From the NCBI RefSeq assembly GCF_026341815.1, contig NZ_JAPENX010000001.1, forward strand, positions 6,758,001-6,822,000: a stretch of 64,000 bases of DNA, written 5' to 3'. Made by a program: the position numbers and the translations under genes. Source of the DNA: Streptomyces sp. NBC_00572. GTDB lineage: Bacteria; Actinomycetota; Actinomycetes; Streptomycetales; Streptomycetaceae. The notes below the pieces were generated by a model. That model did no database searches and was not told the origin of the DNA. It saw only the letters and a program-made list of their open reading frames with translations. Below, piece by piece: positions 55,137-64,000 of this stretch (positions within the stretch are counted from its first letter, which is position 1; each line of letters starts with the position of its first letter).

Positions 55137-56492
55137 ATGTGGGTGAGGCTGGGAGTGGACGTGGGACGCGTCACCACCGTCGCCGTGCTGGTCGGACCGG
55201 GCGGTCAGACGGTGGCGCGCGCGGTGGTGGACAGCGTTCCCGGCCTCGGTGAGTGTCTGCGCGCGGTGCTCGCCGCGCTGCCCGGGGACCGGATCGGTGA
55301 GGTGGACGCCGTCGGCCTCACCACAGACCTGGAGCGCCGTCCGTCGCGGCTGCGACCGGTAGCCGCATTGCGGATCGCCCCGCCCAGCCATCCGTCGCTC
55401 GGGCCGCTCGCGGACTGGCCTCCGCAGGCCGCCCGCGAAGTAGGGCCGCTCCACGCGGTCGTCCCGGGCGGATCCGCGCTCACCGGGCGGCAACTGGCCC
55501 CGCTCGACCGGACAGCAGTCGCGGACTTCGCGCGGCGGGCCGCCGACGCCGGTGTCACCGCCTTCTCGGTCGCGGCGGCCGGCGCGCTGACCCGCCCCGA
55601 CCCGGAGCTTGCCGCCGCCGAGGTCATCGCCGAAGCCGTGCCCGGCGCGGAGATCACCTTGTCGCACGAGCTCGGGCGGTCGGGGCTGCGGGAACGTGAG
55701 AACACCGGCGTCCTCAACGCCGCCCTGCGGCCGTGGGCGGCACGTGTGAGCGATACGGCTGAACGCGCGCTGCGCGTCGGCGGTCTCCGGGCGCCGTTGC
55801 ACCTGGCCCGCAATACCGGCGGACTCGTTTCCGTCGCGTACTTCCGCCGCTACCCGGTCCTCGCCATCGCCTCGACCACGGCGAGCGCCGTGCGGGGTGC
55901 CGCGCTCGCAGCCGGGGCGGACCGCGCCGTGGTCGTCGACGCCGGGGCCTTGGAATTCCGGTGCGCGAGCGTCACCGACGGCGAAGCGGAAAGCTCCGAC
56001 GCCGGCCCCGGGCTCGGCGGCGTCGACCTGGACCTGGCCCGCATCCGCACCGACGTGTTGCCTCGCGCCGACCTGGTCCTGACCGGCACCGAGCAGGTCG
56101 CCGAACTGGTGGCCAGAGTCCGGCGACGGGCCCCCGGCGGTGTGCTCCTCGCGGCGGGCGGCGACTGCGGGCTGGTGCCCGTCCGCGCCCAGGATCCGGC
56201 GGCCGCCATCGCCGCCGCGGCCTACGGAGCCGCCCGCTCGGACATCGTCGCCGAAGTCGATCAGGTCGCCGTCGCCGAGGGCCGCGACGAACTCGACCGG
56301 CTCCTCGGGCTCGCCGGTGACCAGGCCCTGGCCAGGGTCGTCGCCGCCGGTGCCGCCCCGGCGACCGCCCGCGTCGCGTTCGCCGCCCACACCCCCGTGT
56401 CCTACCTGCCCGAGGGCGTTCACCGCCTCCGCGTCCGCGCCGTCGGATCCCCCTCGGGGAATCCCGTCATGACCCGTGGTCGCCGCACATGA
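55137..56492 (+). CDS. short HyuA-like (hydantoinase/oxoprolinase N-terminal) ATPase
   Basis: This 451-residue protein begins VRLGVDVGRVTTVAVLVGPG, the phosphate-1 loop of the hydantoinase/oxoprolinase actin-like fold, with the usual G-G-T-x-T-D changed to G-R-V-T-T-V. Further on, ALTGRQLAPLDRTAVADFAR, ELGRSGLRERENTGVLNAAL and a central ATP-site GGVLLAAGGDCGLVPV match HyuA-type proteins, but it is much shorter than the 680-residue HyuA at 60924. It pairs with DUF917 by an ATGA overlap at 56489. HyuA/DUF917 pairs are common and act together on a ring amide. Confidence 0.8.
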   Translation: MWVRLGVDVGRVTTVAVLVGPGGQTVARAVVDSVPGLGECLRAVLAALPGDRIGEVDAVGLTTDLERRPSRLRPVAALRIAPPSHPSLGPLADWPPQAAREVGPLHAVVPGGSALTGRQLAPLDRTAVADFARRAADAGVTAFSVAAAGALTRPDPELAAAEVIAEAVPGAEITLSHELGRSGLRERENTGVLNAALRPWAARVSDTAERALRVGGLRAPLHLARNTGGLVSVAYFRRYPVLAIASTTASAVRGAALAAGADRAVVVDAGALEFRCASVTDGEAESSDAGPGLGGVDLDLARIRTDVLPRADLVLTGTEQVAELVARVRRRAPGGVLLAAGGDCGLVPVRAQDPAAAIAAAAYGAARSDIVAEVDQVAVAEGRDELDRLLGLAGDQALARVVAAGAAPATARVAFAAHTPVSYLPEGVHRLRVRAVGSPSGNPVMTRGRRT

Positions 56493-57625
56493 CGCCCGGG
56501 GAGGAGACCGCGCTGGACGCCACACGGCTGGAGGATCTCGCCCAGGGGGCGCTGGTACTCGCAGCCGGCGCAGAGCATTCCTCGTACCGGGCGAGCCTCG
56601 ACTGGGCGCGGGCGTCCATCGCGGAGCACGGGCCGGTGCCACTGATCCGCCCCGGCGACCTGGGATCCGAGCGGATGTGCGTCACGGTCAGCCTGCTCGG
56701 CTCCTCGGCCGCGCTCGCCGAGCAGCTGCCCACGGGCGAGGAGCCGCGCCGGGCGGTCCGGGCGCTGGAGCGCCGCCTGGGCAGGACGGCGGACGCCGTC
56801 GTGCCGCTCAACACCGCGGCCGAGAACGCCCTGCTCGCAGTCGTCACAGCGGCGTCCTGCGGGCTGCCGTTGGTGGACGGGGACGGCTGTGGACGAGTGC
56901 TCCCCCTGCTGGAACAGACCACGTTCACCATCGCGGGGGTCGATGTCGCCCCGGTCGCCCTGGCCACGCCCGCCGGGGACGTGGTCGTCGTGGAGGCCGC
57001 CGGCAGTCGTGTGGAGGAGCTCGTACGGCCGCTCGTCCTCGCGGCCGGAGGCTGGGCGGTCGCCGCCTGCTACGCCATGGACGGCGCACGACTCGCGGCC
57101 GCCGTGGTTCCCGGCACCGTGAGCCGGGCCCTGGCGGCGGGGCGCCCGAGCCATGGTGACCCCTTCGCGCTGTGGCAGCCGAAGCCACGTCGACTGGGCA
57201 TCGGGCGGATCACCGCCGTGGAGCACCCGGCGACGCCGGGACCGGACACCGCCGGGGGCACGGCGCTGCCCTCCCGGCCGACCAGTGTGGTCGTCTCCGA
57301 GACCGAGGGCCTGCACAGACGGTTCCGCCTGGAAGCACACAACGAGGTGCTGCTGGTCCTCGCCGACGGCGCACCGGCCGCGGCCGCGCCGGACCAGATC
57401 CTGATGCTGTCGGCAGCCGACCAGCGGGTGCTGGACGTCGAACGTGCCATTCCCGGCGTCGAGGTGGAGATCGTCGTGATCCCCGCCGCGCCCGCCTGGC
57501 ACTCCCCGCAAGGCCGCCGACTGGCGGCTGCCGGTGGGCTCATCCTGCTGAGCCCGGATCTTGAACCGGATGCGCGGCGGGTGAAACACCCGGACGCGGA
57601 ACGACCCGAGGAGACCCGGTGGTGA
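56489..57625 (+). CDS. DUF917 family protein
   Basis: This 378-residue protein matches DUF917: an N-terminal block LEDLAQGALVLAAGAEHSSY, then VVPLNTAAENALLAVVTAAS near 108 and CGLPLVDGDGCGRVLPLLEQ near 130, with a later GRITAVEHP. Family members include S-methylthiohydantoin desulfurases and partners of hydantoinase genes; the exact reaction is not clear here. ATG 56489 overlaps the stop of the HyuA-like gene, so the two are coupled. Its stop overlaps the GTG start of the PucR regulator. Confidence 0.85.
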   Translation: MTPGEETALDATRLEDLAQGALVLAAGAEHSSYRASLDWARASIAEHGPVPLIRPGDLGSERMCVTVSLLGSSAALAEQLPTGEEPRRAVRALERRLGRTADAVVPLNTAAENALLAVVTAASCGLPLVDGDGCGRVLPLLEQTTFTIAGVDVAPVALATPAGDVVVVEAAGSRVEELVRPLVLAAGGWAVAACYAMDGARLAAAVVPGTVSRALAAGRPSHGDPFALWQPKPRRLGIGRITAVEHPATPGPDTAGGTALPSRPTSVVVSETEGLHRRFRLEAHNEVLLVLADGAPAAAAPDQILMLSAADQRVLDVERAIPGVEVEIVVIPAAPAWHSPQGRRLAAAGGLILLSPDLEPDARRVKHPDAERPEETRW

Positions 57626-59130
57626 GACGTCCCGACCTGTCCGCGCCCATGACCGTCGCGGAGCTGGTGCAGTACGGTCCGTTGCCCGGCGTACGCATAC
57701 TCGGCACGAGGGGGCGCGACGCCCAGGTCCTGGACGTACGCATCGTCGACCGGCGTGATGCCCTCGACAACCTGCGTCCGCACACCGCGGTCGTCCTCAC
57801 CGAAGCGCCGGCCCGGTCGGGATGGATCGTGGAGATGGCCCTGCGCAAGGCCTGGGAGCAGGCGGCCGCCTGCGTGGTCGTACCCGAGACGGCGGTGGCC
57901 GTGCATCCGCCGGGCGCACTCGCGGACCGCCTCGGCGTTCCGCTGTTGTTGATCGGCGGCGACGCGCTGGAAGGTGCCGTAAGGATCGCCTCCGCCGTGT
58001 CCCGGCCCGACGCCGGCCGGACCGCACTGCTGGCCGACGCCGCTCAGCGCCTCGCCGCCGCCGGCCCGCACGTCGAGCGCGTACTGGCCGCGCTGCACGC
58101 GGCGCTGCCCTCGACATCCCTGGCCCTCACGGATCCGGTGGGCGGGATGCTGGCCGGGCGGCGGGCCGCAGTCGACTCCGAGCACCCGGTGCGGCTGGAC
58201 GTGCCGGGGCCCGACGGGCACCCGCTCGCGGTTCTCGTAGCCGACTCCCGCTCCAAGGAGGCGGGTTGGGCAGCGACCGTCGAATCAGTCCTGCGGATGG
58301 CGGTACCCCCGCTGACCGCATGGGCCGCCACTCGCCGCCTCGCGGAGGAACAGCTGGACCGCCGCAGTGAGTTGCTGCTGCACCAGCTGACACACCCCTC
58401 CGAGGACGAACAGGCCAGTGCCCACGTCCGGGCCGAGGCCGCGGCGCTCGGCTGGCCGCTGGCCGGGCCTCTGATCGCGTTCGCCCTGCGACCGGCCGTC
58501 GCCGCGGACGCCGGCGCCGCGCCCCTGCCGGGACCCGCGCTGCGTGCGCTCTGGAGCAGGTACGGCATCGGTGGACCGCTCATCGCGTACGAGGACTGCT
58601 GGGTGTCATGGCGTTCTGCGGCAGCCGGCAGTCCGACCTCTGACACGGAAGTGTGGCTGCGACAGGGCGAGGCACAGCTGCGTACGGCCGTTCGGGCGAT
58701 CGGTGACCAGCTCCCGCTCGCCGGGGGAGTGGCCGGTCCGGCCGGTGACACCGGCACGCTGGGCGTGGCGCTCGCCGACGCCAGGGCCGCTGCGGCCGTC
58801 GCCGCCGTACCCGGGTCGGTGGTCCGCGCCGACCGTATGGGGCCGGCCCAACTGCTGTCCGCGTTGCCCGCGGAGGCGCTACGGCGGCCTGCCGAGGTCG
58901 TACTGGCCCCGCTGCTCGCCGCGGACCGGGACGGAACGCTGCTGCGGACGCTGGCGATCGTCCTGGACCAGGGTGCCGCCCCCTCGGCCGCGGCGGAGAT
59001 CCTCGGTGTCCACCGGAACACGGTCGCGGCGCGACTGGAACGCATCCGCTCGCTCGGCTTCGACCCCGAGGACCCCGCCCAGCGACTCGCCCTGCACCTG
59101 GCCTGCCGTGTCCTGCTGACCGAGTCCTGA
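57619..59130 (+). CDS. PucR family transcriptional regulator
   Basis: This 503-residue protein starts at GTG 57619 (or the adjacent GTG 57622), behind CGAGGAGA. Residues ~10-130 are the PucR N-terminal domain (MTVAELVQYGPLPGVRILGT, then RRDALDNLRPHTAVVLTEAP). The last ~60 residues are the PucR C-terminal helix-turn-helix (GVHRNTVAARLERIRSLGFD, then RLALHLACRVLL). PucR proteins sense purine-catabolite or related ligands and control nitrogen-heterocycle use. Overlap with DUF917 makes it part of the operon, so it probably regulates the locus including the convergent HyuB-HyuA genes. Confidence 0.95.
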   Translation: MVRRPDLSAPMTVAELVQYGPLPGVRILGTRGRDAQVLDVRIVDRRDALDNLRPHTAVVLTEAPARSGWIVEMALRKAWEQAAACVVVPETAVAVHPPGALADRLGVPLLLIGGDALEGAVRIASAVSRPDAGRTALLADAAQRLAAAGPHVERVLAALHAALPSTSLALTDPVGGMLAGRRAAVDSEHPVRLDVPGPDGHPLAVLVADSRSKEAGWAATVESVLRMAVPPLTAWAATRRLAEEQLDRRSELLLHQLTHPSEDEQASAHVRAEAAALGWPLAGPLIAFALRPAVAADAGAAPLPGPALRALWSRYGIGGPLIAYEDCWVSWRSAAAGSPTSDTEVWLRQGEAQLRTAVRAIGDQLPLAGGVAGPAGDTGTLGVALADARAAAAVAAVPGSVVRADRMGPAQLLSALPAEALRRPAEVVLAPLLAADRDGTLLRTLAIVLDQGAAPSAAAEILGVHRNTVAARLERIRSLGFDPEDPAQRLALHLACRVLLTES

Positions 59131-59166
59131 GTGGGAAGCGGCGACGAACGCGCCACCACACGGGGA

Positions 59167-59203
59167 GGGCCCGGTCGCCGAGGGGGATTCGGCAACCGGG
59201 CCC
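59167..59203. terminator. bidirectional terminator between PucR and HyuB
   Basis: GGGCCCGGTCGCCGA and TTCGGCAACCGGGCCC form a ~15-base stem with one mismatch and a short loop, centred between two convergent stop codons. It serves both transcripts. Confidence 0.85.
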
Positions 59204-59232
59204 GGTTCAGGGGGAGTCGGCGCGGTGGGAGG

Positions 59233-60927
59233 TCAGGACTTCACGCCGTAGGCGGACGCTGCCCGCTCCCGGCTCAGCAGGCCCTGCCGCTGGTCTTCCC
59301 GCACCGCCTCGGCGGGGCGCTCCGCGACGGGACCGAAGCCGCCGCCTCCGCCGCTCTCGCAGCGCAGCACGTCGCCCTGGCGCACGGCCAGCGCGTTCAC
59401 CTTGAGCAGTTCGCGCTCGCCGTCCCGGCCGGGGTTGAGGACGACGCGGGGCGCCGCGCCGGTGCCGCCGCCGAAGACACCCCACGCGGGGGTCACGGAA
59501 CGCTCCCACCACAGCGACAGGTTCTGGTCGGCCTCGAACGTGTACTGGCGCACCACGCCGTTGCCGCCGCGGGTACGGCCCGCCCCGCCGGAGTCGGTAC
59601 GGATCGCGTACTCCGTGACTCGTACGGGGAACAGCGTCTCCAGCACCTCGACGGGCATGTCCCGCAGAGAGCCGTTGACGTTGTTGATCAGGCAGGACTC
59701 GCCGTCGTCGGTCTGCCAGGCGCCCCAGCCGCCGACCGTCGCCTCCTGCGAGACGAAGAGCCTGCCGTTGCGCGGGTCGGTCCCGGTGAACTGCACGATC
59801 ATCGAGTCGCCGTAGCTGGCGGCGGCCGCTCGCGCGGGCACCGCCGGCGCCAGCGCCTTGACCACCAGGTCGATGACGAGGCCGAGGTGGGAGTAGTAGT
59901 ACTGGCAGGCCGCCGGCTCGACGGCGGCGAGCATGGTGCCCGGCCGTGTGATCACCTTCAGCGGCCGGAAAGAACCGCCGTTGAGTGGGACGTCACCGCT
60001 GACCAGCAGCTTGTAGCCGACCCGGCAGGCGGCGACGGTCTGCGCCGCACCGCAGTTGACCGGCCCGGTGGCCTGGTCGGCGCAGTCGGTGACGTCCATC
60101 GTCATCCGGTCGCCGTCGATCTCGACACGCACGGTGACGTGGAGCGGAGTGCCCAGGTCGATGCCGTCGTTGTCCAAGTGGCCGGTCGCCTCGTAGACAC
60201 CGTCGGGAATGGCGGCGATCTGCTCCCGTTCCAGCCGCTCGGTCTGCGCGAAGATGGCGTCCCGCGCGGCGAGGACGGTCCGCAGCCCCCAGCGGCGGAC
60301 GATCTCCGCGAAGCGCCTCGCGCCGGTACGGGCGCAGGCCACCTGGGCGCGCATGTCCCCGAGGGTGGGCTGCGGGAAGCGGACGTTGCGGGCGATCAAC
60401 GCGTGCGCCTGCTCGCAGGGTTCGCCGCCCTCGTAGATCTTCAACGGGCCCATCCGCAGGCCCTCCTGGTAGATCGAGGTGGAGTCCATCGAACCGCCGG
60501 GGTCCTTGGAGCCCATGTCGATCCAGTGCGCACGGGACGCGGCGAAGCCGATCAGCTCACCGTCGGCGGTGTCCTCGGTGAAGATCGGTGCGTAGACGGT
60601 GACGTCGTTGAGGTGGGTCCCGCCGATGTAGGAGTCGTTGAGGACCCAGACGTCGCCGGGCTTCCAGGCATCCGCTCCGTACGTCTCCTCGGTGGCCCGG
60701 GTGCACACCTCAAGGTTGCCCAGGAAGATCGGCAGGCCCGAGGACTGGCCGAGCACGTTGTGGTCCCGGTCGAGGAGGGCGACCGCGCAGTCCTTCGCCT
60801 CGTAGATGGTGGGCGTGTAGGAGGACCGGATGAGGGTGGTGTTCATGTCCTCCGCGGCCTGCAGCAGCGCGCAGCGGATGATCTCGGTGGTGACCGGGTC
60901 GACGACCCGGCTGCCGGTGTCGGTCAT
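59233..60927 (-). CDS. hyuB: hydantoinase B/oxoprolinase family protein
   Basis: This 564-residue protein has the HyuB hallmarks: VDPVTTEIIRCALLQAAEDM near the start, YTPTIYEAKDCAVALLD, PGDVWVLNDSYIGGTHLNDV near 92, RAHWIDMGSKDPGGSM near 133 and DSGGAGRTRGGNG near 460. HyuB works with HyuA in ATP-dependent hydrolysis of hydantoins, 5-oxoproline or similar cyclic amides. Its ATG at 60927 overlaps the hyuA stop (ATGA), so the pair is coupled. It converges with the PucR gene across a strong terminator. Confidence 0.9.
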   Translation of the reverse strand: MTDTGSRVVDPVTTEIIRCALLQAAEDMNTTLIRSSYTPTIYEAKDCAVALLDRDHNVLGQSSGLPIFLGNLEVCTRATEETYGADAWKPGDVWVLNDSYIGGTHLNDVTVYAPIFTEDTADGELIGFAASRAHWIDMGSKDPGGSMDSTSIYQEGLRMGPLKIYEGGEPCEQAHALIARNVRFPQPTLGDMRAQVACARTGARRFAEIVRRWGLRTVLAARDAIFAQTERLEREQIAAIPDGVYEATGHLDNDGIDLGTPLHVTVRVEIDGDRMTMDVTDCADQATGPVNCGAAQTVAACRVGYKLLVSGDVPLNGGSFRPLKVITRPGTMLAAVEPAACQYYYSHLGLVIDLVVKALAPAVPARAAAASYGDSMIVQFTGTDPRNGRLFVSQEATVGGWGAWQTDDGESCLINNVNGSLRDMPVEVLETLFPVRVTEYAIRTDSGGAGRTRGGNGVVRQYTFEADQNLSLWWERSVTPAWGVFGGGTGAAPRVVLNPGRDGERELLKVNALAVRQGDVLRCESGGGGGFGPVAERPAEAVREDQRQGLLSRERAASAYGVKS

Positions 60928-62966
60928 GCCGTGGCTCCAACCTTGATGACGAGGAAGCCGTTCTCGTCGACGGTGACCGACGAGTCCGGGGGGACGACGG
61001 TGGTGGAGGTGGCCTCCACGATGACCGCGGGACCGACGAGGCGCTGCCCGGGTGCGAGCCGCTCGCGGCGGAGAACGGTGGTGTCGTACGAGCGGCCGCC
61101 GAAGACGACCGGCCGCTGCCGGACGGTGTCGGAGGCGGCCTCCTCGGCGGCGTACGGCACCGGTGCGGCCTCGGGCAGCGCGCCGAGCGCGGTGCTGCGC
61201 AGGGTGACGAACTCGACGGGTGCCTCGGGCGTGGCGTGACCGTAGCGGCGTTCGTGGAGGGCGGCGAAGCGCGCGGCGGCGGTGGCGAGGAAGCCCTCGC
61301 CGGCCGGTTCGGTGGCGGCGAGCAGCGGAACGGCGAGGGTGTAGTCCTGGCCCTCGTACCGCATCTCGACGACGTGTTCGACCCGCTGCCGCCCCACGGG
61401 GACGCCCTGCTCGGCGAGTGCGGCCAGCGACTCGTCCTCCAGGCCGGCCAGCGCGCGGGCCATGGCCTCACCGTCCAGGTCGGCGCCCGGGGTGAAGAAC
61501 TGGCGGGTGAGGTCGCGGCGGACCTCGGTGCCGAGCATGCCCCAGGCGGAGAACGCGCCCGGGAAGCGCGGCACGACGACCTCGCCGATACCGAGTTCGC
61601 GGGCGATCTCCACGGCGTGCATCGGGCCTGCGCCGCCGAACGCGAGCAGGGCGAACTCGCCTGGTTCCAGGCCGTGTTCGACCGTGAGCGTACGGATCGC
61701 CTGGGCCATCTTGGCGTTGGCGACGTCGCAGATCCCGCTCGCCAGTTCCACCGGCTCCAGACCGAGCTCACCGGCGAGCGTGGCGACGGCCTGCTGGGCC
61801 GCGGCCACGTCGAGCGTCATGTGGCCGCCGGCGAACCAGTCCGGGTCGACGCGTCCGAGCACCGCGTTGGCGTCGGTCACGGTGGCCTGGGTGCCGCCAC
61901 GCCCGTAGCAAGCAGGGCCGGGGAGGGCCCCGGCGGACTCCGGTCCCACCCTCAGGCCACCGGCCTCCGCATAGGCGAGGGAGCCGCCGCCGGCGCCGAT
62001 CGTCTGCAGGTTGACCAGTGGCATCAGGACCGGGAAGCCGTCCGCCGAGCCCTCGTTGGAGACGTCGGGACGGCCGTCGAGGACCAGCGACACATCGAAG
62101 GAGGTGCCGCCCATGTCCACGCAGATCGCGTTGCGCCGGCCCAGCAGGCCCGCGGCCGCCGCACCGCCCATGGTTCCGCCGACCGGCCCGGACAGCAGGG
62201 TCTGCAAGGGGTGGCGGCGGGCGTAGGCGGCGTTCACGACGCCGCCAGAGGACTGCATCACCTGGACCGGGACGGTCAGGCCGTGCTCCGCGAACCGCCC
62301 CTCGATCCGGCCCAGATAGCGGCGCACCACAGGGCCCGTGTACGCCTCCAGGACGGCCGAGGACGTCCGCTCGTACTCGCGCCACTCGCCCGCCACCTGG
62401 TGCGACAGCACCACGACGACGTCCTCGCCGAGTTCCTGCTCCAGGATCTTCCCGGCCAGCAGCTCGTGGTCCGGGTTGACGTACGAGAAGAGGAACGAGA
62501 CGGCGACCGCGTCGAATCCCTCGTCCTTCGCACGTCGGGCGGCGGCCCGTACAGCGTCCTCGTCGAGGGGTTCGAGCTCGGTGCCGCGCCAGTCGAAACG
62601 GCCGCCCGCCTCCGTCGTGTCGCAGCGCTCGACCAGCGGCTTCGGCTTGCGGTAGTGCAGGTCGAACATCCGGTCCCGGTTGCCGCGGGCGATGTGGTAG
62701 ACGTCCCGCATCCCGGCCGACGTGAGCAGCAGGACGCGGGCGCCCTTGCGCTCCAGCAGGGCGTTGAGGCCCTGTGTGGTGCCGTGCACGAAGAAGGAGA
62801 TGTCGCCGGGCGAGTCCACCGCCCGGCCCAGCGAGGCGAAGACTCCCTCGGCCAGGTCGCCCGGGGTCGTGGGTGCCTTGGCCGCGAAGTAGGTACCGCT
62901 GTGTTCGTCATAGGCGACGACGTCGGTGAAGGTTCCACCGATGTCCATGGCCACCCGGTATGTCAT
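60924..62966 (-). CDS. hyuA: hydantoinase A/oxoprolinase family ATPase
   Basis: This 680-residue protein starts at ATG 62966 behind GGGAGG. It has the HyuA actin-like motifs: VAMDIGGTFTDVVAYDEHSG (phosphate 1), FFVHGTTQGLNALLERKGAR near 60, LLSGPVGGTMGGAAAAGLLG near 260, CVDMGGTSFDVSLV near 285 (phosphate 2) and ALLAFGGAGPMHAVEIAREL near 430. With HyuB it should open a five-membered cyclic amide at the cost of ATP. The length is normal for the family. It is the full-size counterpart of the shorter HyuA-like protein at 55137. Confidence 0.9.
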   Translation of the reverse strand: MTYRVAMDIGGTFTDVVAYDEHSGTYFAAKAPTTPGDLAEGVFASLGRAVDSPGDISFFVHGTTQGLNALLERKGARVLLLTSAGMRDVYHIARGNRDRMFDLHYRKPKPLVERCDTTEAGGRFDWRGTELEPLDEDAVRAAARRAKDEGFDAVAVSFLFSYVNPDHELLAGKILEQELGEDVVVVLSHQVAGEWREYERTSSAVLEAYTGPVVRRYLGRIEGRFAEHGLTVPVQVMQSSGGVVNAAYARRHPLQTLLSGPVGGTMGGAAAAGLLGRRNAICVDMGGTSFDVSLVLDGRPDVSNEGSADGFPVLMPLVNLQTIGAGGGSLAYAEAGGLRVGPESAGALPGPACYGRGGTQATVTDANAVLGRVDPDWFAGGHMTLDVAAAQQAVATLAGELGLEPVELASGICDVANAKMAQAIRTLTVEHGLEPGEFALLAFGGAGPMHAVEIARELGIGEVVVPRFPGAFSAWGMLGTEVRRDLTRQFFTPGADLDGEAMARALAGLEDESLAALAEQGVPVGRQRVEHVVEMRYEGQDYTLAVPLLAATEPAGEGFLATAAARFAALHERRYGHATPEAPVEFVTLRSTALGALPEAAPVPYAAEEAASDTVRQRPVVFGGRSYDTTVLRRERLAPGQRLVGPAVIVEATSTTVVPPDSSVTVDENGFLVIKVGATA

Positions 62967-63076
62967 TGCGCCTCCCGGCTTTCTCAGGGGATCGCCGAGG
63001 ACGCTAGCCCGAGCCTTCCGGGGAGGGCTGTGCGCGGCGCACGGGCGGCGGGCCGCCACAGTGCGGCGTGCCTGGT

Positions 63077-63553
63077 TCAGTGATCGCCGAGAGGGAGGCC
63101 GCCCGGCTGCTGCACGTCCTCGTGCAGGTGGACGATGCGCCACCCCGCGTCGACGCCCTGCCGCAAGACCGCGGTGTTGCGGACCAGCTCGGGGCACAGC
63201 TCCCCGGCCGAGGGGTCGGGCGCGAAGTCCACCCGCAGCCAGAAACGCAGCACCGCGATGTCACCGAAGACGTCCACGACCTGCCCGTACGGCTCCAGCC
63301 TGATCTCCACCGGCCCCACCCCACCGGTGGGGCGCCCCTCGCGCACCCGGTCCAGGTCCGGCTTCCCGAAGAGCAGCCCGGCGGTCCCGGAATCCCACAC
63401 GGTCGCCTCCGGATCCAGACAGGCGTCGATCCGCGCACGGTCTCCGGCCGAGTAGGCCTCGTACATGGTGGTGATCACCCGCCAGACGGCGGCTGCCGTC
63501 TCAGGGACCGCGCCGGGGCGGGCACCGGCGGGGGACGAGGGGGACACGGGCAT
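63077..63553 (-). CDS. SnoaL/NTF2-like domain protein
   Basis: This 158-residue protein starts at ATG 63553 behind GGAGG. It has the cone-shaped alpha+beta layout of the SnoaL-like/DUF4440 family: an N-terminal helix AVWRVITTMYEAYSAGDRAR, a helix DACLDPEATVWD, then strands VVDVFGDIAVLRFWLRVDF and RNTAVLRQGVDAGWRIVHLH. These proteins bind small ligands or act as isomerases or hydrolases; the substrate is unknown. It lies 110 bases upstream of hyuA on the same strand and may be its first operon partner. Confidence 0.85.
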   Translation of the reverse strand: MPVSPSSPAGARPGAVPETAAAVWRVITTMYEAYSAGDRARIDACLDPEATVWDSGTAGLLFGKPDLDRVREGRPTGGVGPVEIRLEPYGQVVDVFGDIAVLRFWLRVDFAPDPSAGELCPELVRNTAVLRQGVDAGWRIVHLHEDVQQPGGLPLGDH

Positions 63554-63762
63554 GGCGGGGCCTCCGGAGCTGTGGGAGAGAGGTCGCGCCTCCGAACGGG
63601 ACAGCGACGGGCAGTCAACCTACACACCCGGGTAGCCCATCACGCGCGCCCATGCGCCCTTCACGGCACGTCGATGGGCGCGTGGTCGATGCCCGGGCTC
63701 CCGTCGGAATCCTGGCCCGACATCTGGATCGTGACTGGTCCGGGACGGCGGCCAGACAGACG

Positions 63763-64000
63763 TCAGCGAAGTGCGGGGCGCCTCGGTGACGGTGTGGGCC
63801 GCTCGGGGCGGCTGTCGGGGTCCGTGGTCTCACCGGTGGCCTGGAGTTCGGTGCGGGCTCGGGACGCCCATGGCTGGGCTTCGAGTTCGTCGAATGTCTC
63901 CAGGGCGGTGCGAAGGTGGTTGCGGGCGTCGTTGCGGCGTCTTTCACGGCGGAGTCATTCCCCGTACAGCGGCTCGGTGCGGGCTCGTTCGACGGCTGGG
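63763..64000 (-). pseudogene. 3' remnant of a large LuxR/AAA-type regulator with in-frame TGA
   Basis: From the window edge the - strand reads ARTEPLYGE, TGA (63955-63957), then LRRERRRNDARNHLRTALET, FDELEAQPWASRARTELQAT and a stop at 63763. This is the usual end of the tetratricopeptide part of large LuxR-type regulators (normally LYGEWLRRERRR). The stop replaces the conserved Trp, consistent with a TGG to TGA change. No LuxR helix-turn-helix follows, so the gene is truncated as well. The upstream part lies outside the window. Confidence 0.7.

Overview
The window is high-GC actinobacterial DNA and almost certainly comes from a Streptomyces. Codon third positions are nearly all G or C. AGGAGG-type ribosome sites and GTG starts are frequent, and overlapping ATGA and GTGA stop/start pairs are common. 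The gene content also fits: SARP regulators, PucR, large secreted subtilases, DUF2254, DUF2252 and CinY-like proteins. No rRNA, tRNA or CRISPR array was seen. All calls come from reading the sequence; no database search was possible.

Region 1 (1-15.8 kb, + strand) is a compact run of unusual genes. It starts with the 3' part of a large beta-rich protein. This is stop/start coupled to a 345-residue protein that looks like a catalytically dead metallo-beta-lactamase fold. Eight bases later begins a 3803-residue giant with a beta-rich N-terminal third, many degenerate LysM-like modules, an Ala-Asp minisatellite tract and a CxC...CxC cluster near the C-terminus. A G1-type (glutamic) peptidase without a signal peptide closes the run. 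This is the best candidate for an undescribed system.

Region 2 (15.8-23.5 kb) is accessory DNA with many broken genes. It holds an HNH nuclease and two frameshifted SARP regulators. One SARP is split by a segment carrying an NlpC/P60-like protein; the other lies directly upstream of a ferritin-like (iminophenyl-pyruvate dimer synthase-type) protein. There is also a kinase-like gene with no convincing start, two copies of a short peptide ending in PKKLGxF, and a 52-bp perfectly palindromic-ended insertion flanked by CTAG.

Region 3 (23.5-43.9 kb) looks like a stress, respiration and ion-homeostasis block: DUF2254, universal stress protein, K+ channel, GH15 trehalase/glucoamylase, a TrkA-linked cation/proton antiporter, cytochrome bd (cydAB), SDR and GMC oxidoreductases, a cyclase-family hydrolase, a gluconokinase-aldose-epimerase fusion, a CPA1 antiporter and DUF2252. 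It contains decayed pieces of ClC, MFS, acyl-CoA ligase, DUF2254, subtilase and CinY-like genes. Three of these are partial copies of intact genes elsewhere in the window.

Region 4 (44-53.3 kb) has secreted proteins (a CinY-like zinc-phospholipase-like protein and a 1244-residue S8 peptidase), a ClC channel and a TrmB/LuxR-type regulator. Region 5 (53.7-63.6 kb) is a nitrogen-heterocycle (hydantoin-like) utilisation locus: an MFS transporter, a short HyuA-like ATPase, DUF917 and a PucR regulator on the + strand converge on HyuB-HyuA on the - strand across a strong bidirectional terminator. The window ends in the remnant of a LuxR-type regulator carrying an in-frame TGA.
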